DNA from: an uncultured Rikenellaceae bacterium
GTDB lineage: Bacteria > Bacteroidota > Bacteroidia > Bacteroidales > Rikenellaceae
Direction: 5' to 3'
DNA length: 64,000 bases
Assembly (NCBI GenBank): GCA_910577285.1
Contig: CAJTLO010000001.1
Span: 335,050 to 399,049 of the forward strand
Shown: positions 8,650 to 17,842 of the stretch, piece by piece
Layout: the number at the start of each line of letters is the position of its first letter
Numbering within the stretch: position 1 is the stretch's first letter
Program-made: the position numbers and the translations under genes
Notes under the pieces: generated by a model
Told to the model about the DNA's origin: nothing
Seen by the model: the letters and a program-made list of their open reading frames with translations, nothing else
The model's database searches: none

Positions 8650-11000
8650 AACGCAATCCTATAGACGACGAATGCCACGATCCACGCCACCGTCGTATTA
8701 TAAACGAACGAGAATCCCGCCCATTTCCATCCGCCGGCCTCCTGTTTGATGGCCACCAACGAGGCTAAACAAGGAAAGTAGAGCAGTACAAAGACCAGGA
8801 AGGCCAACGCGTTGGCCTTGTTGAAGTCGGAAACGCCCGTTCGGGGATCGACCTCCGCAAGCCGCTGCGACAACACTGCCGCATCCCCTTCTCCCTCGCC
8901 GCCGGCATACAGTACGCCGAGCGTACTCACCGTCACCTCCTTCGCCACCGCCCCCGTCAGCAATGCCACGCTGGCCTTCCAATTGAGGCCCAGCGGCTCG
9001 ACGAGCGGTTCGGTGAAACGTCCCACACGACCGATATAGGACTCCCGCTGCTGCACCGCCGTATCCTCATGACGCGGGAAATAGCTCAGAAACCAAACGC
9101 ACACGGAGGCTACGAGGATCAAACCGCCCATTTTCCGCAGGTACATGGCAGCCCTCTCCCACATGTGGCGCAAGACACTGCGGGCCGTAGGTACGCGATA
9201 GGGAGGCAACTCCATCACGAACGGCGTATCGTCCTTCCGGAAGAGGAAGCGACGCAACAACTTCGCCGTCACCACCGCCACCAAAATCCCCAACAGGTAG
9301 AGACTGAAGAGCACCGTTCCGGCATGGGACGGAAAGAAAACGCCGGCCAGCAGTACGAAGACCGGCAAACGGGCACCGCACGACATGAAAGGATTGATGA
9401 GAATGGTAATCAGCCGGCTGCTGCGACTCTCGATCGTACGCGTGGCCATGATGGCGGGCACATTGCAGCCGAACCCCATGATGAGGGGAATGAACGACTT
9501 GCCGTGCAGACCGATCTTATGCATCACCTTATCCATGATAAAGGCCGCACGGGCCATGTATCCCGAATCCTCCATCAGAGAAATGAACAGGTAAAGGATG
9601 AGAATGTTGGGCAGAAAGACGATGACGCCCCCCACGCCGCCTACGATGCCGTCCACAAGCAGGTCCTTCAGCGGACCGTCCGCCATGATCCGCCCCAGCC
9701 ACGCACCCAGTGCGCCGACGCCGGATTCGATCCATCCCATCGGGTAGGCGCCGAGCACGAAAGTGGCCTCGAACATTACCCACATGATCAGGAAAAATAT
9801 CGGATAACCCAGGATCCGGTGGGTGACGATGGTATCGATAATATTGGTCGTCTTCTCTTTCTCGTGGGTTCCCGGGGTATAGGTCTCTTTCAGAGCCCCT
9901 GCGATAAAACCGTATTTTTCATTGGCGATGGCCGTTTCGATCTCCTCGCCCAACTCCTTTTCAATGCGCATCACCTCCCGGTCGCGCAGCGCGGTCCATT
10001 CGCCGTAACCGGATCGCGACGCCAGCAGTCGTTCGATCTCCCGGTCGCGCTCCAGCATCTTCAAGGCGAGGTAACGCGTGTGGTAATTGGTCAGCGAGGT
10101 ATCCTTTTTGAGCTCGGCCGCAAGGCGTGCGACGCCTTCCTCTATGCGGGCACCGTGATTGATGTGGATATGATGCGACAGCCCCTCCCGATCGTTCTCT
10201 TCGTAGAGGTCGATCACCGTATCGAAAAGCTCCTGCACCCCCTGGCCCGTACGCGAAACGGTCGGCACCATCGGAACCCCCAGCAACTCGCCCAGCAGCC
10301 TGTAATCCAGCTCTGCCTTATCGTTTTGCAACTCATCGTACATATTGAGCGCCACCACCATACGGAGATTTATATCAATCAGCTCGGTAGTCAGGTAGAG
10401 ATTTCGTTCGAGGTTGGAGGCGGTAACCACGTTTACCACCACATCCGGCGTTTGCTCGAAAAGCTGTCGCCGGACATACACCTCCTCGGGCGTATAGGCC
10501 GAGAGCGCATAAGTTCCGGGCAGGTCGTATATGTTGAATTCATATCCTTTGTAGTGCATGCGGCCCAACTTGGCGTCTACGGTGACGCCGCTGTAATTGC
10601 CTACATGCTCGTGACTGCCGGAGGCGATATTGAAAAGCGAGGTCTTGCCGCTATTGGGATTCCCTACAAGCGCCACATTAATCCGCTTGCGCGAACGGTC
10701 GACGGCACGCGCCATCGTTTCCGATGCCGACATCCCGCGGGAAGTGTCGGGCCAGAGGTCCGTATCGCACGCCTCCTCCTCGGTGATCACCTCGATCATC
10801 TGGGCTTCGCTGCGACGCAGGGAAACCTCGTACTCCATCACCTTATATTTGATCGGATCTTTCAGCGGCGCATTCTGCAGCACCTCTACCCTCTTGCCGC
10901 GCACAAATCCCATCTCCATGATGCGGCGGCGAAAGCCTCCGTGCCCAAGCACCTTGAGGATAACGGCCCGCTGCCCTGTTTTCAAATCGGAAAGACGCAT
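8637..11000 (-). CDS. feoB: FeoA-FeoB fusion, ferrous iron transporter
   Basis: 787 residues from the ATG at 10998-11000 (MRLSDLKTGQRAVI). Residues 1 to about 75 are a FeoA (SH3-like) domain. The FeoB G domain follows, with the G1 motif GNPNSGKTS at 113-121 and the DLPGTYALS switch region. After a helical linker come the Gate/core membrane domains with paired blocks such as PLIMGFGCNVPA and the C-terminal TGAVAKEV block. It imports Fe(II) across the inner membrane with GTP hydrolysis by the G domain. The FeoA-FeoB fusion is common in Bacteroidetes. A weak promoter-like pair (TTG-N20-CAACTTTG) lies just upstream. Confidence 0.96.
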   Translation of the reverse strand: MRLSDLKTGQRAVILKVLGHGGFRRRIMEMGFVRGKRVEVLQNAPLKDPIKYKVMEYEVSLRRSEAQMIEVITEEEACDTDLWPDTSRGMSASETMARAVDRSRKRINVALVGNPNSGKTSLFNIASGSHEHVGNYSGVTVDAKLGRMHYKGYEFNIYDLPGTYALSAYTPEEVYVRRQLFEQTPDVVVNVVTASNLERNLYLTTELIDINLRMVVALNMYDELQNDKAELDYRLLGELLGVPMVPTVSRTGQGVQELFDTVIDLYEENDREGLSHHIHINHGARIEEGVARLAAELKKDTSLTNYHTRYLALKMLERDREIERLLASRSGYGEWTALRDREVMRIEKELGEEIETAIANEKYGFIAGALKETYTPGTHEKEKTTNIIDTIVTHRILGYPIFFLIMWVMFEATFVLGAYPMGWIESGVGALGAWLGRIMADGPLKDLLVDGIVGGVGGVIVFLPNILILYLFISLMEDSGYMARAAFIMDKVMHKIGLHGKSFIPLIMGFGCNVPAIMATRTIESRSSRLITILINPFMSCGARLPVFVLLAGVFFPSHAGTVLFSLYLLGILVAVVTAKLLRRFLFRKDDTPFVMELPPYRVPTARSVLRHMWERAAMYLRKMGGLILVASVCVWFLSYFPRHEDTAVQQRESYIGRVGRFTEPLVEPLGLNWKASVALLTGAVAKEVTVSTLGVLYAGGEGEGDAAVLSQRLAEVDPRTGVSDFNKANALAFLVFVLLYFPCLASLVAIKQEAGGWKWAGFSFVYNTTVAWIVAFVVYRIALWLI

Positions 11001-11108
11001 AAATACACTGGCTATTTGACAGGACAAAGTTGGGAAAAAATAGCCGGACAGGCAATAATCAATTTCAGGTATTCCCGCCCTCCGGCTCCGCAGCATCGGG
11101 GAGCGAAG

Positions 11109-13964
11109 TCAACGCCGACAGACGGGGGCGAAATCGCAGAAGGCACACGGCCGGGTATCCTCGCACTGCCGGAACGGTACCGCGGCATCGAACATCTCGA
11201 CGAGCAGCCCGCTCAGGAAAGACTCGAATTCCTCCATGAAAGGCCGATAGCCCACGACGCTCCCTCCCTCCTTCAGATTGAGCAACGGCGAGTAATCGGG
11301 CCTGTTCATCAACCGGACATAATAAAGCGACGGACAAACATCCCTCCCCTCCATCCGTCCCTCATCCTGCATGCGGGCGACCATCATGGAGTAGAGCAAC
11401 GTCTGCAATACGGCAGGATTCCTTTCGGCGGCATTCTCCCCGAACAAGGAGGCTACGCCGGCAAAATCCTGATGGGGAGTTCCGGTCTTGTAGTCGACGA
11501 TCCGTATCCGGTCGCCCGCGATCCGGTCCACCCGGTCGGCCAATCCGCCGAAGGTCACGGAACGCCCCCCGCCCGGCCCGAAAGCGAACGATGCCGTCAA
11601 CTGCTGTTCGAGCGCCGCCACCGTAAAATCCCGCAGACGAGCATCGAAAGGAAGCAGATTCCCGTTGATGTAACGAACTACGATATCGTACACCAGCAGC
11701 AGATTGCCCTCGTACTCCTCATGCGCCACCTGCTCGCCGTGGAAATAGACCTCCGACACGGCCTGCCGGACGGCTGCCGGCACCGCATCCGAACCGATCA
11801 GTCTGCCGATCGGCCCCTGCGGAGCATCCGTTCCGACCAACGGCCGGTAGAGCAACTCCATGGCCTTGTGGAGAATCGTACCGAACATCGGCATGTCGAT
11901 CTCTTCAGCCACCTCCTCCTCGGGCTTCAATCCGGCCACATAACGGAAATAGAATTTGAGAGGACAATCCAGATAGGTATTGAGCGCCGTGGGAGAGATC
12001 GCCTCGCTGCCGTCGAGGTAGCGCTCCAGCCGGCGCATCACCCCCGCATCCTTCGCCACAGCGATCGGTTCCGACGAGGCGATGCCCACGTCCAGGCCGA
12101 TCTCACGATGCTCGATCCGATGCGGCGACTCGTACTCCAACTGATAGATGTACCGGCTCGGTTCGCCCGTACTGTTCTCGTCGGTCCGGGAACTGTACAC
12201 CATGTCGATCCGCCCGGCCCGCTGAAGAAGCCGATAGAAATAATAGGCATACACGCCGTCGTGGTGCTGCGGCGTGGGTAACCCGTAGCCGAGCCGGAGA
12301 TTATAGGGAATAAACGACGACGAAGCCGCCGGATTGCCGGGGAAATTGTCGTCGTTCATCGACATGAGCATGACGTTGCGAAAGTCGAGATTACGCGTTT
12401 CGAGAATTCCCATGACCTGAATCCCCCGCAGCGGCTCTCCCTCGTAAGGCACCCGCAGGTTCTGTAACATGCGCCTGGCAAGCGACACGAACACCGGCAC
12501 GTCCATCTCCACTTCGCAACCGTCCAGCGAATTGGCCAGGCGACGCAACGTATCGGCTATGATGCCGGCATACTCGTGTCTTAGCCTCCCCTCCTCGCCG
12601 CTGCCGCTTCCGGCAACGGCGGAGAGCACCTCCTGCACCCACTCCGCCACGGTCGCCCACTCCCGATGAGCCGTAAACACCGTTTCCAGCAACTTCCCCT
12701 GCCGGAGTTCGGACGCCCCGACATAGATACGCGACCGTTTCACGATCTCCTCGTGCAACCGGCCGGCCTCGTCCGATTCGAGTTCCATGACGAACGGATG
12801 CGACAGAATCCCCGTCACGTCGGCATGATAGAAGGCCGCCTCTCCGCCCTTCTCCCTGACGTGGGTCTGGAGCTTCAACAACCGCTCCACGAAACTATAC
12901 GCAAGAGTTTGTCGCAGAGGATATCCCATCGTCACATTAATCTCTCCCGCCTGCTCCGGAAGCGAATACAGCAACGGTACCAACAAGCTCTCGTCGGTCA
13001 GCACGATCGCCGTTTCCCGCCCCACGTACCCCTGCCGTTCGACGACGCTGCGCAGGAAGTCCGCCGCATATTTGCACTGCAGCGCCCCCGAAGGGACGGA
13101 GACGGCAGTCACCTCCTTAGGCCGGGCGAAGTTGTCGGTCCGATTCCGGAAACCAACTGCCTGACCGTACCGGGCAATGTTCTCGCGCACGAACAACCCG
13201 GCCTCCTGGTGCCTGTCCCGCATATAGTAGTCGTCGCAGTCCCAAAAGAACCGTGCATCGCATTCGTTGCGCAGATGATCGAAAAGAATCTTCTCGCATT
13301 CCGACAACGCATTGAACCCCACCACCGCCACGGGCCGCCCATCGTCTACCGACGCCGTACCGCTCCGCAGCCTGTCGACCGCTTCGCGATGCATCATCCC
13401 CGTATAGGCGAGCCCCTTCTGCGCAAGGCGCTCCCGGAACTCATGGTAAATCGTACGCAGGCTGCGCCAGATGCTCAGAAAGTCGCGTTTCTCCTCGGAA
13501 TACTCCTCCTCTGCCCCGAACGTTTCCCAAAAACGGCGGACCACGGCCCGTTGTTGCTCGTTGAAATAACTCAGGTCGCCCTCCATATCCTTCAGATCGC
13601 GGAGATTGGAGAAAAGCATGTCGGCATCCACCCGGTATTTGTCGATCTGGTCGAAATCGTTGAGCAGCATCTCTCCCCAGAAATAGAACGAATCGAAACT
13701 CTCCTTATGGTAACGCGCATACACCCTGTAAAGCTCCACCACGGCCCGCACCCGCTCCACCGGAGCGAATCCCGACAATCCGCGCATCATCTCGTCTATC
13801 GTCGTGTAGCGGGGCTGCCAAACGGGACGGCAGATCAGCCGTCCCAACTCATCGAGAAAAAAGAGTTTCGACCGCGCGTTGGGCAACAGAATCCGGACGG
13901 AAGATATCTCCTCGCCGAATTCGTCGTAAAGACAACGCGCCACATTTCCAAGAAAAGTCTCCAT
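11109..13964 (-). CDS. addB: AddB-like PD-(D/E)XK nuclease with helicase-like fold
   Basis: 951 residues starting METFLGNVARCLYDEF. The N-terminal two thirds have a superfamily I helicase-like layout without a clear Walker A motif, as in AddB subunits. The C-terminal third is a RecB-type nuclease with the IVDYKTG motif. CPLKFYFRYV supplies one cysteine, and C-x6-C-x2-C-x5-C at the extreme end (CEDTRPCAFCDFAPVC) the rest; together they look like the AddB iron-sulfur cluster. It is divergent from the AddA-like gene across a 124-base gap. The pair should process double-strand DNA ends for RecA. Named by fold, cluster and partner; Bacteroidetes versions differ strongly from Bacillus AddB. Confidence 0.85.
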   Translation of the reverse strand: METFLGNVARCLYDEFGEEISSVRILLPNARSKLFFLDELGRLICRPVWQPRYTTIDEMMRGLSGFAPVERVRAVVELYRVYARYHKESFDSFYFWGEMLLNDFDQIDKYRVDADMLFSNLRDLKDMEGDLSYFNEQQRAVVRRFWETFGAEEEYSEEKRDFLSIWRSLRTIYHEFRERLAQKGLAYTGMMHREAVDRLRSGTASVDDGRPVAVVGFNALSECEKILFDHLRNECDARFFWDCDDYYMRDRHQEAGLFVRENIARYGQAVGFRNRTDNFARPKEVTAVSVPSGALQCKYAADFLRSVVERQGYVGRETAIVLTDESLLVPLLYSLPEQAGEINVTMGYPLRQTLAYSFVERLLKLQTHVREKGGEAAFYHADVTGILSHPFVMELESDEAGRLHEEIVKRSRIYVGASELRQGKLLETVFTAHREWATVAEWVQEVLSAVAGSGSGEEGRLRHEYAGIIADTLRRLANSLDGCEVEMDVPVFVSLARRMLQNLRVPYEGEPLRGIQVMGILETRNLDFRNVMLMSMNDDNFPGNPAASSSFIPYNLRLGYGLPTPQHHDGVYAYYFYRLLQRAGRIDMVYSSRTDENSTGEPSRYIYQLEYESPHRIEHREIGLDVGIASSEPIAVAKDAGVMRRLERYLDGSEAISPTALNTYLDCPLKFYFRYVAGLKPEEEVAEEIDMPMFGTILHKAMELLYRPLVGTDAPQGPIGRLIGSDAVPAAVRQAVSEVYFHGEQVAHEEYEGNLLLVYDIVVRYINGNLLPFDARLRDFTVAALEQQLTASFAFGPGGGRSVTFGGLADRVDRIAGDRIRIVDYKTGTPHQDFAGVASLFGENAAERNPAVLQTLLYSMMVARMQDEGRMEGRDVCPSLYYVRLMNRPDYSPLLNLKEGGSVVGYRPFMEEFESFLSGLLVEMFDAAVPFRQCEDTRPCAFCDFAPVCRR

Positions 13965-14088
13965 AATCCACCTTCCGGATTCGGTTCCGGCACGCCAAGT
14001 TAGCGCTTTTCCACCGAAAAAACGCAATCGCAGACCGGAACTCCGGCCATTATTCACTACTTTTATCCTGGCAATAGAAACTCCTGCA

Positions 14089-17000
14089 ATGGGCAACGTC
14101 AAGATAGTAAGCGCATCGGCCGGCTCCGGCAAGACCTACAACCTCGCATACGAATACGTCCGGAACGTAGTGGCCGAACCGCCGCTCTACCGACACATTC
14201 TCGCCGTCACCTTCACCAATAAAGCGACGGAAGAGATGAAGCGACGCATTCTCGCAAAGATCAACGAACTCGCATGCGGCGATGAGCGGGAATACATGCC
14301 CATGCTCCAGCGCGAACTCGGATTGCAGGCCTCCGACATCCGGGCACGCGCCACCACGGTGCGGAGTCTGATTCTGCACGACTACGGCCACTTCGCCGTG
14401 CTTACCATCGACAAGTTCTTCCAACGCATCATCCGCTCCTTCATCAAGGAGCTCGGCATCGACCTCAATTTCAACCTGGAACTCCCGGTGGAAACCCTCC
14501 TCGGCAGCGCGGCGGACAGGATGATCGAAGAGATCTCTTCCGACACCGCCCTTCGGGAGTGGATCGTCGCCTTCGTGAACGACCGGATAGAAGACGGCCG
14601 GAAATGGGATATCCGCACGGAACTGCTCGACCTCGGCGGAGAGCTCTTCAAAGAGGAGTACAAACGCGGCCGCAACGCCTGGGACCGAGGAAAGGAAACC
14701 CTCGGCAAAATCGTCGCGGAGGCAACGGCCCAAGCCGCAAAGGCCAAAGAGGCCGTCATGGCACCTGCTCGTCGGATACTCGATATGGCATCGGACAACG
14801 GGCTCGACATAAGCGATTTCAGCAACGGCAGGATGGGACCGGCCGGCTATGTCGCCAAGATAGCCGGCGGAGAGCTGGCTCCCTACGGCAAGCGGGTAAC
14901 GGACACCCTTGCCAGCGGCCGATGGTGTGCGGCCAAATCCCCCAAAAAAGCGCGGATCGAAGCGATAGCCCCGCAGCTCACCGCCCTGCTCGCCGAACTG
15001 ACCGAAACCTACGACAAACAGATCCGGCTGATGAACAGCACCGCGCTGCTCAGGGAGAACTACCGCAATTTCGCCCTGCTGGGCGATTTGCAGGCCAAAG
15101 TCACCCAAGTATCGAAAGAGGAGAACATCGTGCACATCTCCGAAATCAACGAGATGCTGGCCAAGCTCATCTCCGGCAACGATACGCCCTTCGTGTTTGA
15201 AAAAGCGGGTACCTATTTCTCGCACTTCATGATCGATGAATTTCAGGATACTTCCGCCATGCAATGGGAGAACTTTCTGCCGCTGTTGCGCAATGCCACC
15301 GCCCAGTCGGACGCCACCCCCGTGATGCTGGTGGGCGACGTAAAGCAATCCATCTACCGCTGGCGCGGGGGCGATTGGAGCATTCTCGCCCGGCGGGCCG
15401 AAGAGGCCTTCGGCCACGTAGTCAAAACCTCGCTGCGCGAGAACCATCGCAGCCGTCGCGACGTGGTGCGCTTCATCAATGCGGCCGTCTGCACATGCGC
15501 CCGATCGGAAAACGACCGGATCGACCGCCTGCTCGACGAGGCTCTCGACACCGGCCGAATCAACGCCGCCCTGCGGGACGAACTCCGCGGCACCGTGGCC
15601 GAAGCCTATGCCGACGCCGTACAGCTCCCCGACGACCGCAATACCGGAGGTTACGTGACCGTCACCTACTACGATCCCGCCACCGCCGTCCCGCCCGTCG
15701 TGGAGTGGGTGGAGCGGTTGCAGGACCGCGGCTATACGGCCGGCGACATCGCCATTCTGGTGCGGCGGAACTCCGAAGCGACACGCATCGCCTCCATGCT
15801 GCTCGAACACAAACGGGCTCATCCGGAATCCGCCTATCGCTACGACGTCATCACACAGGACGCGCTCGTCATAGGCCGCTCCCCCGTGGTCAATTTCGTC
15901 GTGGCCTGCCTTCGGCTCGCCGGCAATCCCGACGACACCATCCACCAGGCCATCTACAACCGGTTTCTCGACCGTCCGTTCGACCGACGGCCGACGGCCG
16001 AAGAAACGGATTTCTTCCTTCGGCTACGGCTGATGCCACCCGAGGAGGCCTTCGAGAATACGGTGATGCGGTATGGCCTGGGCGGCACCGACGAAGAGAT
16101 CTCCTACCTGCAGGCCCTCCACGAGCAGATCATCTCGTTCACCAAATCCAACGTAGCCGACATCCCCCTCTTCCTTGCATGGTGGGTGGAAAGCGGATGC
16201 ACCCGATCCATCCCCATGCCCTCGGGCGGGAACGCCATCACCATCGACACCGTCCACCGCTCCAAAGGACTCGGCTACAAGGCGGTCATCATCCCCTACT
16301 GCAACTGGTCCCTCACCACCAAGACCAACACCGTCGTGTGGTCGGGCGCGGAGGAGCACTCCCCCGCAGCCCCCGTAGGACAATTCCCCGTGCACTACAA
16401 AAAAGCGATGGCCGACTCCCACTTCGCCGCCGACTATTATCGGGAATACGTCATGTCCCACGTAGACAACCTGAATCTCTTCTACGTGGCCCTGACGCGG
16501 GCCCGGGAGGAGCTCCACATCATGTTGCCCACCCCCGGCCGCACCGAGAGCGAACGCATCAGCACGCTCCTGGACAGCGTTATTTCGCGGGGCGACGGCG
16601 AGGCCCGCATCGGCGAACTCTGCGGAGAAATCGTCGAAAACGCGGAGGGATTCTCCGTCCTGTTCGGTACTCCCTCGGGCCCCTCGGAAACGAAAACGGT
16701 CCCACCGGCCACGCTCCCCGCTTACGGGACCACCGATACCGCAGACCGGCTGGCGGTCCGCTTCAGCTCCCGACGCTACATCGAAGAGGGAGTAACGGAC
16801 GACCGGCTCTCTCCCCGCAACTACGGTGTGCTGCTCCACAAACTGTTCGAACAGGCGAACGATGTCGACGAGATCCGGAGGGGGATCGGGACGATGGAGT
16901 GCAACGGTTCGATCTCCGCAGCGGAAGCCGACCGGCTGCGCAGATCGCTGGACGAAGTCATGGAGCATCCCACCGTCAGGGAGTGGTTCGACGGAACCTG

Positions 17001-17274
17001 GGAAAGCGTCCGCAACGAAAACGACCTGCTCGTCCCCGGCGGCGAAGATTACCGCCCCGACCGGGTAATGATCCGGGGAACCCGGGCGGTAGTGGTGGAC
17101 TACAAGTTCGGAATGAAGCGCGTGCCGCACTACCGGCGCCAGGTCGAACGTTACATGGAGCTGCTAACGCAAATGGGGTACGACCGGGTCGAGGGTTATA
17201 TCTGGTACGTGGGTATCGGGGATGTCGAACCGGTCGGGAAACCGGCATCCGTCGGATCGTGTCATCAACCGTGA
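14089..17274 (+). CDS. addA: AddA-like UvrD/RecB helicase-nuclease
   Basis: 1061 residues. Superfamily I helicase motifs run in order: Walker A SASAGSGKT (8-16), motif Ia AVTFTNKATEEM, motif II MIDEFQDTSAM, motif III GDVKQSIYRWRGGDW, motif V TVHRSKGLGYK and motif VI YVALTRAREEL. The C-terminus is a RecB-type nuclease with LLHKLFE, RPDRVM and VVDYKFG, then a Q-x3-Y-like segment. It should pair with the divergent AddB-like protein as the cell's end-resection enzyme. The length is shorter than Bacillus AddA (about 1230) but within the Bacteroidetes range. The gene is followed by a long non-coding stretch. Confidence 0.92.
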   Translation: MGNVKIVSASAGSGKTYNLAYEYVRNVVAEPPLYRHILAVTFTNKATEEMKRRILAKINELACGDEREYMPMLQRELGLQASDIRARATTVRSLILHDYGHFAVLTIDKFFQRIIRSFIKELGIDLNFNLELPVETLLGSAADRMIEEISSDTALREWIVAFVNDRIEDGRKWDIRTELLDLGGELFKEEYKRGRNAWDRGKETLGKIVAEATAQAAKAKEAVMAPARRILDMASDNGLDISDFSNGRMGPAGYVAKIAGGELAPYGKRVTDTLASGRWCAAKSPKKARIEAIAPQLTALLAELTETYDKQIRLMNSTALLRENYRNFALLGDLQAKVTQVSKEENIVHISEINEMLAKLISGNDTPFVFEKAGTYFSHFMIDEFQDTSAMQWENFLPLLRNATAQSDATPVMLVGDVKQSIYRWRGGDWSILARRAEEAFGHVVKTSLRENHRSRRDVVRFINAAVCTCARSENDRIDRLLDEALDTGRINAALRDELRGTVAEAYADAVQLPDDRNTGGYVTVTYYDPATAVPPVVEWVERLQDRGYTAGDIAILVRRNSEATRIASMLLEHKRAHPESAYRYDVITQDALVIGRSPVVNFVVACLRLAGNPDDTIHQAIYNRFLDRPFDRRPTAEETDFFLRLRLMPPEEAFENTVMRYGLGGTDEEISYLQALHEQIISFTKSNVADIPLFLAWWVESGCTRSIPMPSGGNAITIDTVHRSKGLGYKAVIIPYCNWSLTTKTNTVVWSGAEEHSPAAPVGQFPVHYKKAMADSHFAADYYREYVMSHVDNLNLFYVALTRAREELHIMLPTPGRTESERISTLLDSVISRGDGEARIGELCGEIVENAEGFSVLFGTPSGPSETKTVPPATLPAYGTTDTADRLAVRFSSRRYIEEGVTDDRLSPRNYGVLLHKLFEQANDVDEIRRGIGTMECNGSISAAEADRLRRSLDEVMEHPTVREWFDGTWESVRNENDLLVPGGEDYRPDRVMIRGTRAVVVDYKFGMKRVPHYRRQVERYMELLTQMGYDRVEGYIWYVGIGDVEPVGKPASVGSCHQP

Positions 17275-17626
17275 CGACACGACAGGCATTAAGGCACTTG
17301 ATGTAGGATTCCGTAACTCCCTATTAATTCACACACAGAAACGCGAGTCGTTTCGCCGACTCGTCGTTCCGCTCCTACCCTCTTTCCGTACACCTCGTCG
17401 GACATGGACCGTATCGTCCGATCACTTTCCGGCCCGGGTAAAGTTTCCGAATAGCCGACCGTAGGCGGCGAAGAGGCCGGGCGCGAGGCGTTCGTCTTCG
17501 GACGGCTTCAAGATTCTTCGTTCCGGCAGGCAGCCATATACCCGATAAGTACCGTCCCGGCGAGCATACCGCAGCCGGAACGACCGAGTCGTGCACAACG
17601 CAACGCATCGTTGTTGACAAACACCC

Positions 17627-17652
17627 GCCCCGCCGCAGGCCTGCGGCGGGGC
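17627..17652. terminator. 26-base perfect GC palindrome, possible terminator
   Basis: Two 13-base arms, GCCCCGCCGCAGG and its exact complement, meet without a spacer. As RNA this folds to an 11-pair stem with a GGCC loop. The following TCTTTACG is poor in T, so it may be a terminator, a boundary element or a protein site. Confidence 0.45.
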
Positions 17653-17761
17653 TCTTTACGATGTTCGTTCTTTGTTCAAAACCCGCCTGCGAATCCGATC
17701 GCAGAGCAAATAAAGTTAGGGATGTTTATCGGAATACTAACGTTTTACCCTTTATTTTCCC

Positions 17762-17769
17762 TATATTTG
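17762..17769 (+). promoter_or_regulatory. TAnnTTTG box for the peptide transporter
   Basis: TATATTTG, a perfect -7 box, lies 73 bases before the start codon. No convincing -33 TTTG was found at the usual distance. Confidence 0.5.
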
Positions 17770-17842
17770 TCATCGGTTGAAGCAAAATAAAGAACAACGG
17801 AAAATCATTTACCACAATTAACTAATTCTAAATTAAATTCTT

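Larger units (their letters stand above)
17275..17842. other. Non-coding gap between addA and the peptide transporter
   Basis: 568 bases without a credible gene. It contains a small hairpin (CGAGTCG / CGACTCG, 17344-17363), a strong GC palindrome (17627-17652), and an AT-rich promoter region just before the transporter. No tRNA or known riboswitch fold was recognised. Confidence 0.5.

Noticed and set aside
9069..12281. A 1070-codon plus-strand open frame opposite feoB and addB
   Set aside because: It lies antisense to two genes with clear domains, and its translation has no motifs. Long antisense frames are common in GC-rich codon-biased DNA.
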